Source: Caldifarciminota bacterium
GTDB taxonomy: Bacteria > Hydrothermota > UBA3072
NCBI GenBank assembly: GCA_016930175.1
Contig: JAFGHJ010000003.1
Location: forward strand, 62,001 to 126,000
DNA length: 64,000 nucleotides
Direction: 5' to 3'
The position numbers and the translations under genes are program-made. Shown one piece after another: positions 8,437 to 17,212 of this stretch. The notes below the pieces were generated by a model. It saw nothing but the letters and a program-made list of their open reading frames with translations, was not told the origin of the DNA and searched no databases. Positions within the stretch are counted from its first letter, which is position 1; every line of letters starts with the position of its first letter.

Positions 8437-8617
8437 GTACGCCACCCTTAGTTTTTGAACCCAGAATCCACGGAGAATTTAAATCGTTGGTCTGTTTTTA
8501 AAACCCACTAACACACCCACGCACCAACTATAACAAAATCTCGCACAAATTCACAAAGAACACAGAGTTATTTTGCCAAGAGCAGAAGGCAAAAGGCTAA
8601 GAGCCTCGTTCAAAAAA
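8437..8617. repeat. Intergenic region with an inverted word-repeat element
   Basis: GTTGGTCTG and CCCACTAACACACCCACG with GCACCAAC lie on either side of TTTTTAAAA (8486-8528), giving an imperfect hairpin. ACAAATTCACAAAGAACACAGAG follows, then AGAGCAGAAGGCAAAAGGC-type words. Confidence 0.55.
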
Positions 8618-10033
8618 CTAATCTTCTTTTCCGGTCCAGCAGTAAGTGCAAAGATTATCTTCCCCAAGACCTGTTGCTTTTATCATGTCTTCAAGTCTTT
8701 GGTATTTTAGGGAAGTCACATTAAGGTCTTTTTCCATTTCCTTTATCATCTCGGCATATTCTTTAGAGTCAGGGTCAAGATAAGGGCCTAAATCTTCAAT
8801 ATGTTTTCCGTGTATTTTTTTTATTATTCTTCTTGCGAATAACTCATCTATCTTTCGTGTCGAAAAAAGATATTTACAGGGGAACATAAGAGCCGGGCAG
8901 GCTATTCTTGCATGTATTTCTTTTGCTCCCGCATTCCAGAGTTTAACGAGGAGGTAATTTTTTAATTGGGTTCCTCTTACAATAGAATCTTCAGTTAGTA
9001 TAAGTCTCTGTTTTTCAATCAGAGCTTCCGCTGTTATCTGTTTCATTAACGCGACCAGATCTCGTCTTTCCTGGATTGGGGGCACATAGCTTCTTGCCCA
9101 CCCAGGTGTGTACTTAAGCAATGGTGTTTTTACCGGTATTCCGGATTCGTATGAATATCCGAAGGAGTAGGCAGTACCGGAATCGGCTATTCCTGTAACC
9201 AGATTGGCATTTATATCGTCGTTTTTCGCCATGAGCCTCCCAGAATCTTCCCTAAACTCTTCCACGTTTTTGCCTTCATATTCGGAAGCTGGAAATCCTG
9301 TATACACATACAAAAAAGCACATAAACGCAGGTCCTTTTCAGCTTTTTTCAATACTTCTGTCTTGTTTCCATTTAATAGTAATATCTCTCCGGGACCAAG
9401 AAATTTTTTTGTTGTAAAGTTCAAATTTTTATATGAACAGGTCTCCGAAACAACTATTTTAGCTCCTTCTTTTTCCGCTAAGACTAAAGGGGTTCTTCCG
9501 TATTTATCCCTTGCGGCGAATAACCCCTCTTTACCCAGAAGAAGTAAAGACATAGAACCGTCGATTCGAGAGTGCATATATTCTATTCCGCTGAGTAGAT
9601 TATCCCCTTTGTTAATAAGTTTTGCAACTAACTCAATTTGATTAGGGCATCCGTTTACCATTTCGGAGAATATTGCACCTTCAGATATAAGTTCATCTGC
9701 GAGCTCGATTTGATTGTTTATAAATCCCGTACCGCAAATTGAGTATTCCCCGAATTTCAGTCTAAGAACAAGAGGTTGTGTATCCCGGTCACTTATTACT
9801 CCGATACCTGAATGCCCCTTCATTTCTATATAGTCGATATCCTCGATAAATCTTGTCTTGAATTGTGCTTTTTCTATGGTATGAATTTTCTTATGAATTT
9901 TATTGCCATCGGATATTGCCATTCCCCCGTATGAAGTTCCGAGATGCGAGTGGTAATCAGTCGCATAAAAGAGATCTTGTTTGCAATCTTCTTTGCAGTG
10001 TTTTTTTGTAACAATACCAACGATTCCGCTCAT
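8618..10033 (-). CDS. Amidophosphoribosyltransferase-like protein lacking the N-terminal Cys nucleophile
   Basis: A 471-aa PurF-family protein. The start at 10033 follows GGGAGGAAGG; the track start at 10060 would place this ribosome-binding site inside the gene. The Ntn glutaminase domain begins MSGIVGIV, so the residue exposed after Met removal is Ser, where PurF has the catalytic Cys. The phosphoribosyltransferase domain keeps the PRPP loop (LTEDSIVRGTQ), though with Glu in place of the first Asp. Cysteines at positions expected for the B. subtilis-type [4Fe-4S] cluster remain: LRLCAF, FPCKY and LCTYCWTG. The TDYHSHLGT segment resembles a second PurF-like family I recall from Bacteroidales. 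It may use free ammonia or have another function. Confidence 0.8.
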   Translation of the reverse strand: MSGIVGIVTKKHCKEDCKQDLFYATDYHSHLGTSYGGMAISDGNKIHKKIHTIEKAQFKTRFIEDIDYIEMKGHSGIGVISDRDTQPLVLRLKFGEYSICGTGFINNQIELADELISEGAIFSEMVNGCPNQIELVAKLINKGDNLLSGIEYMHSRIDGSMSLLLLGKEGLFAARDKYGRTPLVLAEKEGAKIVVSETCSYKNLNFTTKKFLGPGEILLLNGNKTEVLKKAEKDLRLCAFLYVYTGFPASEYEGKNVEEFREDSGRLMAKNDDINANLVTGIADSGTAYSFGYSYESGIPVKTPLLKYTPGWARSYVPPIQERRDLVALMKQITAEALIEKQRLILTEDSIVRGTQLKNYLLVKLWNAGAKEIHARIACPALMFPCKYLFSTRKIDELFARRIIKKIHGKHIEDLGPYLDPDSKEYAEMIKEMEKDLNVTSLKYQRLEDMIKATGLGEDNLCTYCWTGKED

Positions 10034-10091
10034 TTTTTTGCCTTCCTCCCCCTTTTGCATTAAAATGAATTTTTATTCGGTTTTATTCAAG

Positions 10092-10119
10092 AATATACTT
10101 ATGGCTATTATTTTTGCAA
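10092..10119 (-). promoter_or_regulatory. Promoter of the PurF-like gene
   Basis: Minus strand TTGCAA, 16 nt, TATATT, with a leader of about 50 nt containing a strong GGGAGGAAGG. Confidence 0.5.
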
Positions 10120-10225
10120 GGGCAGAAATACGGGTTTCGGGTTACGTGTTTTGAGTTTCGAGTTAAAAAAACAACAAAAATAAATTCTTTGTGTTCTTTG
10201 TAGCTTTTGTTATTCAGATTGTCGT
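10120..10225. repeat. Word-like repeats
   Basis: GGGTTTCGGGTTACGTGTTTTGAG and GTTTCGAG words followed by TTCTTTGTGTTCTTTGTAGC (10184-10206). Confidence 0.45.
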
Positions 10226-11128
10226 TTAAGAACTTCTCTTTCTTAAGTGAAAGAATAGCACCGAAAAAGCGACTATGAGCATTCCGATAACTGAAAGTAC
10301 GGTCGGCGAATCGTTTTTTAGTAGCGTCCAGCTAATTAGTGCTCCTAATATAGGCATAATAAACTTCCACATATTTAACTCTGAGACTTTTACTCTTTCA
10401 TTTTTTATTAAATAAAACCAGATTGAGAACCCCGCTGCGGAAATAAATGCGAGCCATAACAAAGCAAAAATAAACTGTTTTGTAATAGTGATTTGCGGGG
10501 ATCCTTCCACCAAGAACGAAAGCAGAAGGAGTATAACTCCTCCAAAACCCATCTGGGCGGAATTTAAAGTAATGGGATCTATGTCACTTTTATCTGCTGA
10601 TACTACAATATTTCCAAACGCGCTTGCCGTTGTTGACCCCAGTAGAATGATTATACCCGCTAATTCTTTAATGGAGGTTCCTTTTATAAATCGTCTGTCT
10701 ATCGATATTAAAATTACCCCGAGAATTCCCGCAAAAATGTAAATTGCTTTTCGAAGAGATAACTTATCGTCTTTAAGAATTATATGCGCGGCGACCGCAG
10801 TAATAAGAGGAGATGAACCCGTGACTATCGCACCTGTAGAGCCGGATACCAATGACATTCCCCAGAAGAACAGAGAATACAAGAGAAAAGTCTGGAAAAG
10901 GCTAACCTTCGTAATTGTTTTTAAAGCAGAGTGAGTCGATTTAAAATAAGTTTTTAGTCCGCCGCAAAAAGGCATCAATAATAAACCCGCAAGAATAAAA
11001 CGTATTCCCGCAAAAAGCATGGGAGTACAGTAAGGAAGCCCAATCTTGATGACAGCAAAAGCAGTCGACCATATAATACATGCGAGTATCGCGAGAGAAA
11101 TAATTTTAGATTTTTTCAAATCGAACAT
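10226..11128 (-). CDS. EamA/DMT-superfamily transporter
   Basis: A 300-aa inner-membrane protein with ten predicted transmembrane helices in two five-helix EamA repeats. The first opens with CIIWSTAFAVIKIGL and contains GIRFILAGLLLMPF; the second opens near LAGIIILLGSTTASAFGN and ends IGMLIVAFSVLFF. The family exports or imports amino acids and metabolites; the substrate cannot be read here. It is a single gene with its own promoter and a TGAGGG ribosome-binding site. Confidence 0.9.
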   Translation of the reverse strand: MFDLKKSKIISLAILACIIWSTAFAVIKIGLPYCTPMLFAGIRFILAGLLLMPFCGGLKTYFKSTHSALKTITKVSLFQTFLLYSLFFWGMSLVSGSTGAIVTGSSPLITAVAAHIILKDDKLSLRKAIYIFAGILGVILISIDRRFIKGTSIKELAGIIILLGSTTASAFGNIVVSADKSDIDPITLNSAQMGFGGVILLLLSFLVEGSPQITITKQFIFALLWLAFISAAGFSIWFYLIKNERVKVSELNMWKFIMPILGALISWTLLKNDSPTVLSVIGMLIVAFSVLFFHLRKRSS

Positions 11129-11138
11129 AACCCTCAGG

Positions 11139-11166
11139 AGAGTATGTTCTTTATGGGGAATGTCAA
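11139..11166 (-). promoter_or_regulatory. Promoter of the EamA transporter gene
   Basis: Minus strand TTGACA, 16 nt, TACTCT. The ATG is 10 nt after the -10 box but TGAGGG lies between them, so this may be a short-leader rather than a leaderless mRNA. Confidence 0.45.
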
Positions 11167-11189
11167 TAGTGTTTCTCGATTTTCGAGAA

Positions 11190-11412
11190 ACAAGTTAATT
11201 GGTTAAATGGTTGAGTTGTTAATTAGTATAAAATAAAAAACTATAAGTACTATATGTGAATAGTGGGGTTTTGGGATTCTAACTACTAACTTCCAACTTC
11301 CAACTTCTTTCTCTGTGCCTTCGCGGCTAATTAATGGGTTGTGGTGGGAGTTTTAAACAAAAAAGTAAAATGGGATGTGGGGGCTCTGTGTTCTCTGTGT
11401 CTCTGTGGCAAA
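11190..11412. repeat. Intergenic word-like repeats
   Basis: TTAATTGGTTAAATGGTTGAG words, CTAACTACTAACTTCC and AACTTCCAACTTC words, TCTGTGCCTTCGCGGC, and CTCTGTGTTCTCTGTGTC with TCTGTGGC directly before the archease stop codon. The 125-aa plus-strand ORF here is a shadow of archease and of these repeats. Confidence 0.5.
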
Positions 11413-11841
11413 TCATACATCAAAAATAACAGTTGCCTGATATTCATTCCCGACCTCCTTGATTTCGAGCTGATGATATGTTACTGCTTTTATCTCGGTT
11501 CCGTTTTTTATGTCTTCTGCCGATACAATATTTCCTTTAAGCTTGATTTGATACCGGTCGTTTTCGATATAGACCGAACACACAGAAGGCAGAAACAACT
11601 CCTTTTCAAAAAAATATATAATTTCTTCCAAAATACTAACAAGTGCCGTTTCCATATTTTCTTCTTCTACAGAGAATTCTCTTTCGATCACCGGCTGGAT
11701 TTCTATTCCGCCGGATAGTAAATCTGCCGTAGCATGGATTGCTTTCCAGAAAATTTCGGTAAGGGAATTTCCTTTTAGTCTAATCCCAATATCCGCCGTA
11801 TGTTCTAATATTTCGTAATCTTTATTCGATCCCAAGGACAT
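11413..11841 (-). CDS. Archease
   Basis: A 142-aa protein with the hallmark YEILEHTADIGIRLKG at the N-terminus, ATADLLSG in the middle, and KAVTYHQLEI near the C-terminus. Archease activates the RNA ligase RtcB and prevents its inactivation. Asp and His residues of the metal site (HTAD, TYHQLE) are present. RtcB is not in this window. It is the last gene of an operon with pyrimidine-nucleoside phosphorylase and a DUF218 protein, and its start overlaps the DUF218 gene by 20 nt. Confidence 0.92.
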   Translation of the reverse strand: MSLGSNKDYEILEHTADIGIRLKGNSLTEIFWKAIHATADLLSGGIEIQPVIEREFSVEEENMETALVSILEEIIYFFEKELFLPSVCSVYIENDRYQIKLKGNIVSAEDIKNGTEIKAVTYHQLEIKEVGNEYQATVIFDV

Positions 11842-12244
11842 GTCTCATTAAACGCGAGAACTCGTAGTAGAGTTGTTTTAAATTAAAGACTGCAGGCATC
11901 TTTATTCCTATAACTTCGACTTTTTGATTTACTAATATTTTTTTTGCGAGATATCGGGTTCGGAAGACATGGCTTTGATCCGTAACTATCCAGATTTTTC
12001 CGGCGTTGTCTATAAATTTTTTTGAATTTATGAGGTTCTGCGGAGTTGTTGTCGAGTTATCTTCCGGGATGGCTTTTAATTTGGAATATTTTTTCATCCA
12101 TCCGACTTCTTCTTTTGTCCCCGAAAAAATAACTCTAAAATCGTCGGAATTTTTTAATTTTAATTCAGCGAATTTTACTCTTTTTTTTGTTAGTTCTTTA
12201 TCCTTACAGCCTAAAATTATGACTGCGTCTTTATTTTCTACCAC
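11822..12244 (-). CDS. DUF218/YdcF-like protein
   Basis: A 140-aa protein of the DUF218 fold (SanA/ElyC/YdcF type). It opens AVIILGCKDKELTKKR, has PEDNSTTTPQNLINSKKFI, the family core signature, and IWIVTDQSHVFRTRYLAKKI. It is short for the family and has no obvious signal peptide, so it may be cytoplasmic. YdcF binds S-adenosylmethionine in vitro, while ElyC/SanA affect envelope integrity; the function here is unknown. It overlaps the upstream phosphorylase by 7 nt and archease by 20 nt. Confidence 0.8.
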   Translation of the reverse strand: MVENKDAVIILGCKDKELTKKRVKFAELKLKNSDDFRVIFSGTKEEVGWMKKYSKLKAIPEDNSTTTPQNLINSKKFIDNAGKIWIVTDQSHVFRTRYLAKKILVNQKVEVIGIKMPAVFNLKQLYYEFSRLMRHVLGIE

Positions 12245-13494
12245 TTCTCTAAAATTTTTGTTTTATCTTTTTTTAACTTTTTTCCAACCGAGTATGCCGA
12301 TAAAATGCTTTCTTTTATGGGTTCTAATTCCTTTTTGGTATATACAAGAGCGAGTGCTTCCCCTTTTCTGACTTCCTCACCCGCTACTTTTAAAAGTTTT
12401 ATTCCGGCTTTTAAATCTACGTTATCTTCTTTCTTCTCTCTTCCGGCTCCGGTTTTTAAAGCGGCGATGCCGATTTTATAAGCGTCTATTTTCTCGACAA
12501 TTCCCTCAGAGGTACTTTTGACTTCAAAAGATTTTTTGTAAGTGGTAAGTCCTGATAAATCCCCTCCCTGAAGAGAGACCATCTTTTCGAATCGCTCAAA
12601 AACTTTACCGCTTTTAAGCGTTTCTAATATTTCTACTTTTATCCCGGCAAGCGAGCACATTTCTTCCGCAAGAACTTTTGTAATCTCAAGGGTATCGGTA
12701 TAATCGGTTAAGTTGCCTTTAAGTATCTCGACGGATTCGATTACTTCGGGAGCATTTCCGATATTCCTGCCGATTGGCGAGGACTGATCGGTAAAAACAA
12801 TCTTCATTTCTGTTCCGAGTTCTTCGCCGACTTTTTTCATCATTTCTCCAAGCTTTTTAGCGGAAGCAAGGTCTTTCATAAAAGCGCCTTCTCCCACCTT
12901 TAAATCTATAACGAGACCGTCTAAGTCTTCCGCAAGTTTTTTAGAGAGGATGCTGGAAGTAATAAGGGCGACCGATTCTACAGTTTCCGTTGCGTCTCTT
13001 AACGCGTACAATTCCTTATCCGCAGGAGCGATTTCTCTTGTTTGAGATATTATGGAACAGCCGGTTTTTCTTAGAACCCTCTCGAATTGACCGAAGGTAA
13101 GAGAGGTTTTATAGCCCGGAATTGCCTCCATCTTATCTGAAGTTCCGCCGGTGTGTCCGAGCCCTCTACCGGTAATCATTGGAACGATTATGCCCATTTC
13201 TGCTGCGAGAGGAGCGAGAATCAGGCTTATTTTATCTCCGACCCCGCCTGTCGAATGCTTGTCTATTTTTGGACCTTTAATTCCCGATAGGTCAAGTTTT
13301 TTCCCTGAATTAAGCATGAAGTAAGTAAGGTCTTTTGTTTCTTCAAGGTTCATCCCTTTGTAAAATATTGCCATTAAAAGAGCGCTTATCTGATAATTTG
13401 GGATTTCTTTGGTGGTAACACCGTTGATAAAAAATTCTATATCAGACTTATCGAGCTTTTGGCCGTCTCTTTTTTTTCTGATAATCTCCCGCAT
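12238..13494 (-). CDS. pdp: Pyrimidine-nucleoside (thymidine) phosphorylase
   Basis: A 418-aa enzyme that splits pyrimidine nucleosides with phosphate, giving base and (deoxy)ribose-1-phosphate. It shows KHSTGGVGDKISL, GRGLGHTGGTSDK, and LVIDLKVGEGAFMKD, with a C-terminal domain like those of the DeoA/Pdp family (GAGREKKEDNVD). DeoA and Pdp are hard to separate by eye, so the exact specificity is open. It is first in an operon with the DUF218 protein and archease. The promoter sits immediately before the ATG. Confidence 0.92.
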   Translation of the reverse strand: MREIIRKKRDGQKLDKSDIEFFINGVTTKEIPNYQISALLMAIFYKGMNLEETKDLTYFMLNSGKKLDLSGIKGPKIDKHSTGGVGDKISLILAPLAAEMGIIVPMITGRGLGHTGGTSDKMEAIPGYKTSLTFGQFERVLRKTGCSIISQTREIAPADKELYALRDATETVESVALITSSILSKKLAEDLDGLVIDLKVGEGAFMKDLASAKKLGEMMKKVGEELGTEMKIVFTDQSSPIGRNIGNAPEVIESVEILKGNLTDYTDTLEITKVLAEEMCSLAGIKVEILETLKSGKVFERFEKMVSLQGGDLSGLTTYKKSFEVKSTSEGIVEKIDAYKIGIAALKTGAGREKKEDNVDLKAGIKLLKVAGEEVRKGEALALVYTKKELEPIKESILSAYSVGKKLKKDKTKILEKW

Positions 13495-13500
13495 GAGATT

Positions 13501-13528
13501 AAGTTAATTTGAAAGGGAATATTGTCAA
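13501..13528 (-). promoter_or_regulatory. pdp promoter, predicted leaderless
   Basis: Minus strand TTGACA, 16 nt, TAACTT, 6 nt, ATG. No Shine-Dalgarno. Confidence 0.55.
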
Positions 13529-13750
13529 TAATTAACCCCTCACCACCGTATCAAATTAATCTCACACAAAGCACACAAAGACCACAAAGATTTTAATTGT
13601 TTTTTTACTTGAAGCATGGAAACCTTGAACCCTTGATTAGTAAAGAGAGCACGAAAATTCAATTCCTTTTTTTGCTCGAAACTCAAGACACAAAACTTTT
13701 TTGGACCGAATACAGATGATTTACAGATATCCGCAAATAGAATTTACTCA
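13529..13750. repeat. Intergenic word-like repeats
   Basis: ACACAAAGCACACAAAGACC and ACAAAG words (13562-13590), CATGGAAACCTTGAACCCTTG, CTCGAAACTCAAGACAC, and a degenerate AATACAGATGATTTACAG-type word. Nothing coding is seen in this 311-bp gap. Confidence 0.5.
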
Positions 13751-13778
13751 TTGCTATATACGGAGTATTTATTATAAT
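13751..13778 (+). promoter_or_regulatory. Promoter of the 1068-aa secreted protein
   Basis: TTGCTA, 16 nt, TATAAT (a consensus -10), with a short leader carrying AAAGGAGG before the ATG at 13806. Confidence 0.6.
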
Positions 13779-13805
13779 ATTTTTATACAAATAAAGGAGG
13801 TTTAA

Positions 13806-16800
13806 ATGTTTTCTCTTAGAAATAAAACTATTCAAGAGCCAGGCAGGAGTTTGATTTTTCTATTCTTCCTGGTTTTTTTTCTTTTTGGAGAACAGGTTTT
13901 TGCTCAGGTAACTATAAAAAAGGATGTGCCGAGACCGCTGGAGCTTAACATCGAGGATTGTCTTATTGCGACAATCACATCGCCAGAGCCGATGACGGTA
14001 TATATGGTAGGTATGGCGACCGAAGCGGGGAGGGGACTCGTTGCCAAGGTAACCACTGAAAAATTTGAAATTAGATCAGGCATCAATCGCTATGATGCTT
14101 CTCGTGTACCTCCTCTTGCCGAGACCTGGATTGTCCCGGAATATGAGAGTCTAATAGATAGAACGGGAAAATTCCCGGAAGGCAGATACACAATCCTTAT
14201 TCGTCTTTTTACCGTAAGGGGTGAACTTTTAGACGAAGATAAGATAACCCATATGGTAGAATATCCCGAGCTAAGGCTTATAGCTCCAAGAAACGGAGCC
14301 AGTATAATTGAGCCAAATCCTATATTTCGCTGGTCAATTAGTCGTCCTATTTCCGGAACAAGATATGTGCTGAAAATATTTGAGCTGATGCCGGGACAGG
14401 CAGAAATAGCTGCCGTTTCTGAGATTCCCTTTTTCCAAAGAAGAACCACTTCGACGTCTTTTCGGTATCCTTTAAGTGCCAAAACTTTTGAAGAGGGAAA
14501 AAAGTATGCCTGGCAGATTCAGGCATTGGACGAGACAAGTTATCCTCTGGGAAGAAGCGAAGGGAAAAGTGAGATTTTCTCGTTTGGCTATAGAGAGAAA
14601 GCCAAGGAGAGCTATACTATTAAGCTTATCTCACCGGAAGAAGGCGCTGAAATTCCTTCCGGGGAAATCAAATTTTGCTGGGAGCCTATACCAGTTGAAG
14701 ATGTAAATTATACTGTCTATTACACCCATAGAGACTGTGAATCGTTAACAGAAGGTAGGCCCCATCCGTTTGCTCCTCTGCTTCCCGATTCCAATGCACA
14801 GAGTAGAATTAGAAATTTGAGGACGCGGAAACTTAATCTTGAAGCACAATTGGAACACTGGCAGAGGTATTGTGAAGAAGAGGTAGCCGAAATGCTCCGG
14901 AGCAGCCTTGAGAACCAGCAAGCCTGGGAGGAAGCAAAAGAGCAACTAAGGGCAATGGCAGATTTGCTGAAGGATGAATTAAATTTCTCCCTGCCTGAGA
15001 ACTGCCCGGTTGGTGACCGGTGTTGTAACAATAAACCCTGCTGCGAGCGACTCGATCCCTGCAAAGAAGAAGACCTGGAAACATTCAAAGAACGGGTGAG
15101 ATGTCTCCATGAGCAGATAAATTCATTCAACAATATATTTAACGGCTCTACCGCCGAATTTTTAAGACTTTATACCCGTTGGCGAAATGGCGCGGATCAC
15201 AGAGCTACTATGGATTTCTATCACGCGTATTTTTCGCTCATAGATGATATTATAGGCTTGATTACCTCCGCGCTGGATGCCATCACTCCCGATGAGGAGG
15301 AAATTCTTGAGCAAATTATTGAGGAAACTATATCGTCAGGTGCCTGTACTCTGGCGCCTGAATGGTGTGAGACTATCCAGAACGCAAGGACAGTTAAAGA
15401 AAAGATGGGTGTTGTAAAATCATTAATGGCAAGTGCCAGATCGAGCGGGGCTATGCCTCCCGCATTTATTGTCGCCATGGTTCAGGCGATGGCGCAGCAA
15501 GCTGCCAGTGCGACAGGAGTTGCTGTAGCCGGATGGGATAATTTTGCCGAAGTAATGATAAATCAACTGAGGAGCGCGTATGAAGCTCTTATATGTCTTA
15601 TCCAGCTGAATCAGGTAAGAATAGCGACTTTCAGGGATTGTGATGAATTCTGCAGAAGACTGATAGAATGTTTACGGGAAGATGTTGCGGAGATCGAAGA
15701 AGAAATTGAGGAAATAGAGGAAGAAAATGCCCGTGAGCGTACGGAATACTGGGAGGAAGAGCGCGAAAGAATCAGGGGAGAAATGGAGCAGGCTCTTTCG
15801 GAACTGGGTGAAGGATGGTATGAGAGATGCTGCAGAGAAGGGACCGGCGAAATCCGTATACCGGGTGAGGGCGAATGCGCGAGGGAAGCCGAACAGGCGT
15901 TAAGAAGAGCCCTGGGAGATAAAGCCTGCTTCATGACGTTTGTAATAAGGTGCCATCCTGACGGCAGAGTAACCATAGAACACAGTTTCCCGTCGCGTGA
16001 AAGAAGAGAAGACTGCTGTGAGCCTGAGGTGGAACGGACTGAAGGAATCGGACAGAGGGAAGGGAATCCCCCTGAAGGCGGAAATGTTTGTTATCCCGAA
16101 AGTGAAAGAGAAAGAGAGGAAATGGGAAGGCAAACACTCCCTGCCGGAGGATGGAGGGTGGAGGCTCACGACGGAGAGGGAAATCTGCTTGGCGAAAGCC
16201 CGATACGTGAACTACATCCGACAAGACCCGTACCCGGCAGAGAACCATACCATGTTCCGACTCCTGTCGATTCTGTTGAATGTGAATGCGTTGTAGCACC
16301 CCTGATAAACGGTAAGCCAATTAAGCAAAATACTACTGTTCGTAATCTTCAGAAAGGTATTAAGCAGACAATCTCCCTCAAAGGAGACTGCGGTAAAAAT
16401 TGTGTTCCCGGTCTGCAGAGCATAACGATTCAGCCTCCTCTTGTACTGAGTGCCGCATTCGGAGCACCTATAGTATTTCTGCCTCCTCCGGTTACGGTCA
16501 ACGTGCAGAAGACATTATATGATTTTCCTTACCCGGGATTGTATAAATTAGTCGTTACTCAATTTTGCGAGGATGGAAGTTCATGCGATGCCTCGTTCAA
16601 CGTTTTGATTTCGGAAAAGAGGAAAACAAAACCTCTTGACCCGGACGATATCGCCGGATTGGCTCCCGGCGGAGGGTGCGGGGACGCCTTTTGCTTAAAG
16701 GTACTCTACACTGTTTCAGGCAAGAAAGATTTCAAAACGATTTCTTTCAATACCCTCGATCTGGGGAAGAAAGGAGAACTTGAATTGCGTCTTGAGAGCA

Positions 16801-17012
16801 GTTGTTTCAAGAAATGCAAAGGCAAGAAAGTAGTTACCTGGGAAATAACAGAACCCGACGGGAAAAAGGTAATTGAAAAGGACCAGGATTTATACGAAAT
16901 AAAATATGATTTCAATAAGGTGGGCGTGTATCACATCTGTGTGATAGAAACCGCAGACTGCGGCGGTGGTACTCAAACATGCAGTAAGTTCTTGCTTATC
17001 GAGACGAAATAA
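13806..17012 (+). CDS. Large secreted Cys-rich protein with Ig/FnIII-like domains and coiled coils
   Basis: A 1068-aa exported protein of unknown function. The signal peptide ends near LFGEQVFA/QVTI. Residues about 30-160 form a beta domain (PEPMTVYMVGMATE...FPEGRYTILIRLF) that recalls the N-terminal domains of some Bacteroidetes surface proteins. Two FnIII-like domains follow (RLIAPRNGASI...PIFRW; IKLISPEEGAEI...IKFCWE). A long charged, partly coiled-coil middle has an unusual Cys cluster (CPVGDRCCNNKPCCERLDPC) and EIEEEIEEIEEENARE. The C-terminus holds two PKD-like domains with paired cysteines. No T9SS sorting domain or membrane anchor is seen. The strong promoter and AAAGGAGG suggest high expression. 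It is monocistronic. Confidence 0.8.
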   Translation: MFSLRNKTIQEPGRSLIFLFFLVFFLFGEQVFAQVTIKKDVPRPLELNIEDCLIATITSPEPMTVYMVGMATEAGRGLVAKVTTEKFEIRSGINRYDASRVPPLAETWIVPEYESLIDRTGKFPEGRYTILIRLFTVRGELLDEDKITHMVEYPELRLIAPRNGASIIEPNPIFRWSISRPISGTRYVLKIFELMPGQAEIAAVSEIPFFQRRTTSTSFRYPLSAKTFEEGKKYAWQIQALDETSYPLGRSEGKSEIFSFGYREKAKESYTIKLISPEEGAEIPSGEIKFCWEPIPVEDVNYTVYYTHRDCESLTEGRPHPFAPLLPDSNAQSRIRNLRTRKLNLEAQLEHWQRYCEEEVAEMLRSSLENQQAWEEAKEQLRAMADLLKDELNFSLPENCPVGDRCCNNKPCCERLDPCKEEDLETFKERVRCLHEQINSFNNIFNGSTAEFLRLYTRWRNGADHRATMDFYHAYFSLIDDIIGLITSALDAITPDEEEILEQIIEETISSGACTLAPEWCETIQNARTVKEKMGVVKSLMASARSSGAMPPAFIVAMVQAMAQQAASATGVAVAGWDNFAEVMINQLRSAYEALICLIQLNQVRIATFRDCDEFCRRLIECLREDVAEIEEEIEEIEEENARERTEYWEEERERIRGEMEQALSELGEGWYERCCREGTGEIRIPGEGECAREAEQALRRALGDKACFMTFVIRCHPDGRVTIEHSFPSRERREDCCEPEVERTEGIGQREGNPPEGGNVCYPESEREREEMGRQTLPAGGWRVEAHDGEGNLLGESPIRELHPTRPVPGREPYHVPTPVDSVECECVVAPLINGKPIKQNTTVRNLQKGIKQTISLKGDCGKNCVPGLQSITIQPPLVLSAAFGAPIVFLPPPVTVNVQKTLYDFPYPGLYKLVVTQFCEDGSSCDASFNVLISEKRKTKPLDPDDIAGLAPGGGCGDAFCLKVLYTVSGKKDFKTISFNTLDLGKKGELELRLESSCFKKCKGKKVVTWEITEPDGKKVIEKDQDLYEIKYDFNKVGVYHICVIETADCGGGTQTCSKFLLIETK

Positions 17013-17175
17013 AAAATAATCTCACGCCGAGACACGGAGCCCACAGAGATTATACTATGTTAATCTGTTGGTCGGTTAGTCTGTTAAAAGAACATACCAA
17101 CTCACTAACACATTAACAAAAAATTTTGACTCAAGACTCCAGACTCGCGACTCATGACGCGGATTAAAATCCGTC
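17013..17175. repeat. Intergenic region with an inverted word-repeat element
   Basis: CCGAGACACGGAGCCCACAGAG, then GTTAATCTGTTGGTCGG and TTAGTCTGTT facing ATACCAACTCACTAAC and ACATTAAC (17059-17117), then GACTCAAGACTCCAGACTC with GCGACTCATGACGC. Confidence 0.6.
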
Positions 17176-17203
17176 TTGACAAAAAATTAAAAATCCATAC
17201 ACT
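17176..17203 (+). promoter_or_regulatory. Promoter of the DAITGATK lipoprotein, predicted leaderless
   Basis: TTGACA, 16 nt, TACACT, then 9 nt to the ATG at 17213. No Shine-Dalgarno. Confidence 0.55.
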
Positions 17204-17212
17204 AATCTTGCC

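Noticed and set aside
11341-11718. 125-aa plus-strand ORF
   Set aside because: Antisense shadow of archease and a repeat block; low-complexity Phe/Tyr/Cys-rich translation and no ribosome-binding site.
14090-16320. Many long minus-strand ORFs (up to 137 aa) opposite the 1068-aa protein
   Set aside because: They follow from the codon bias of the plus-strand gene; Ser/Leu-rich with no domain, promoter or start signal.
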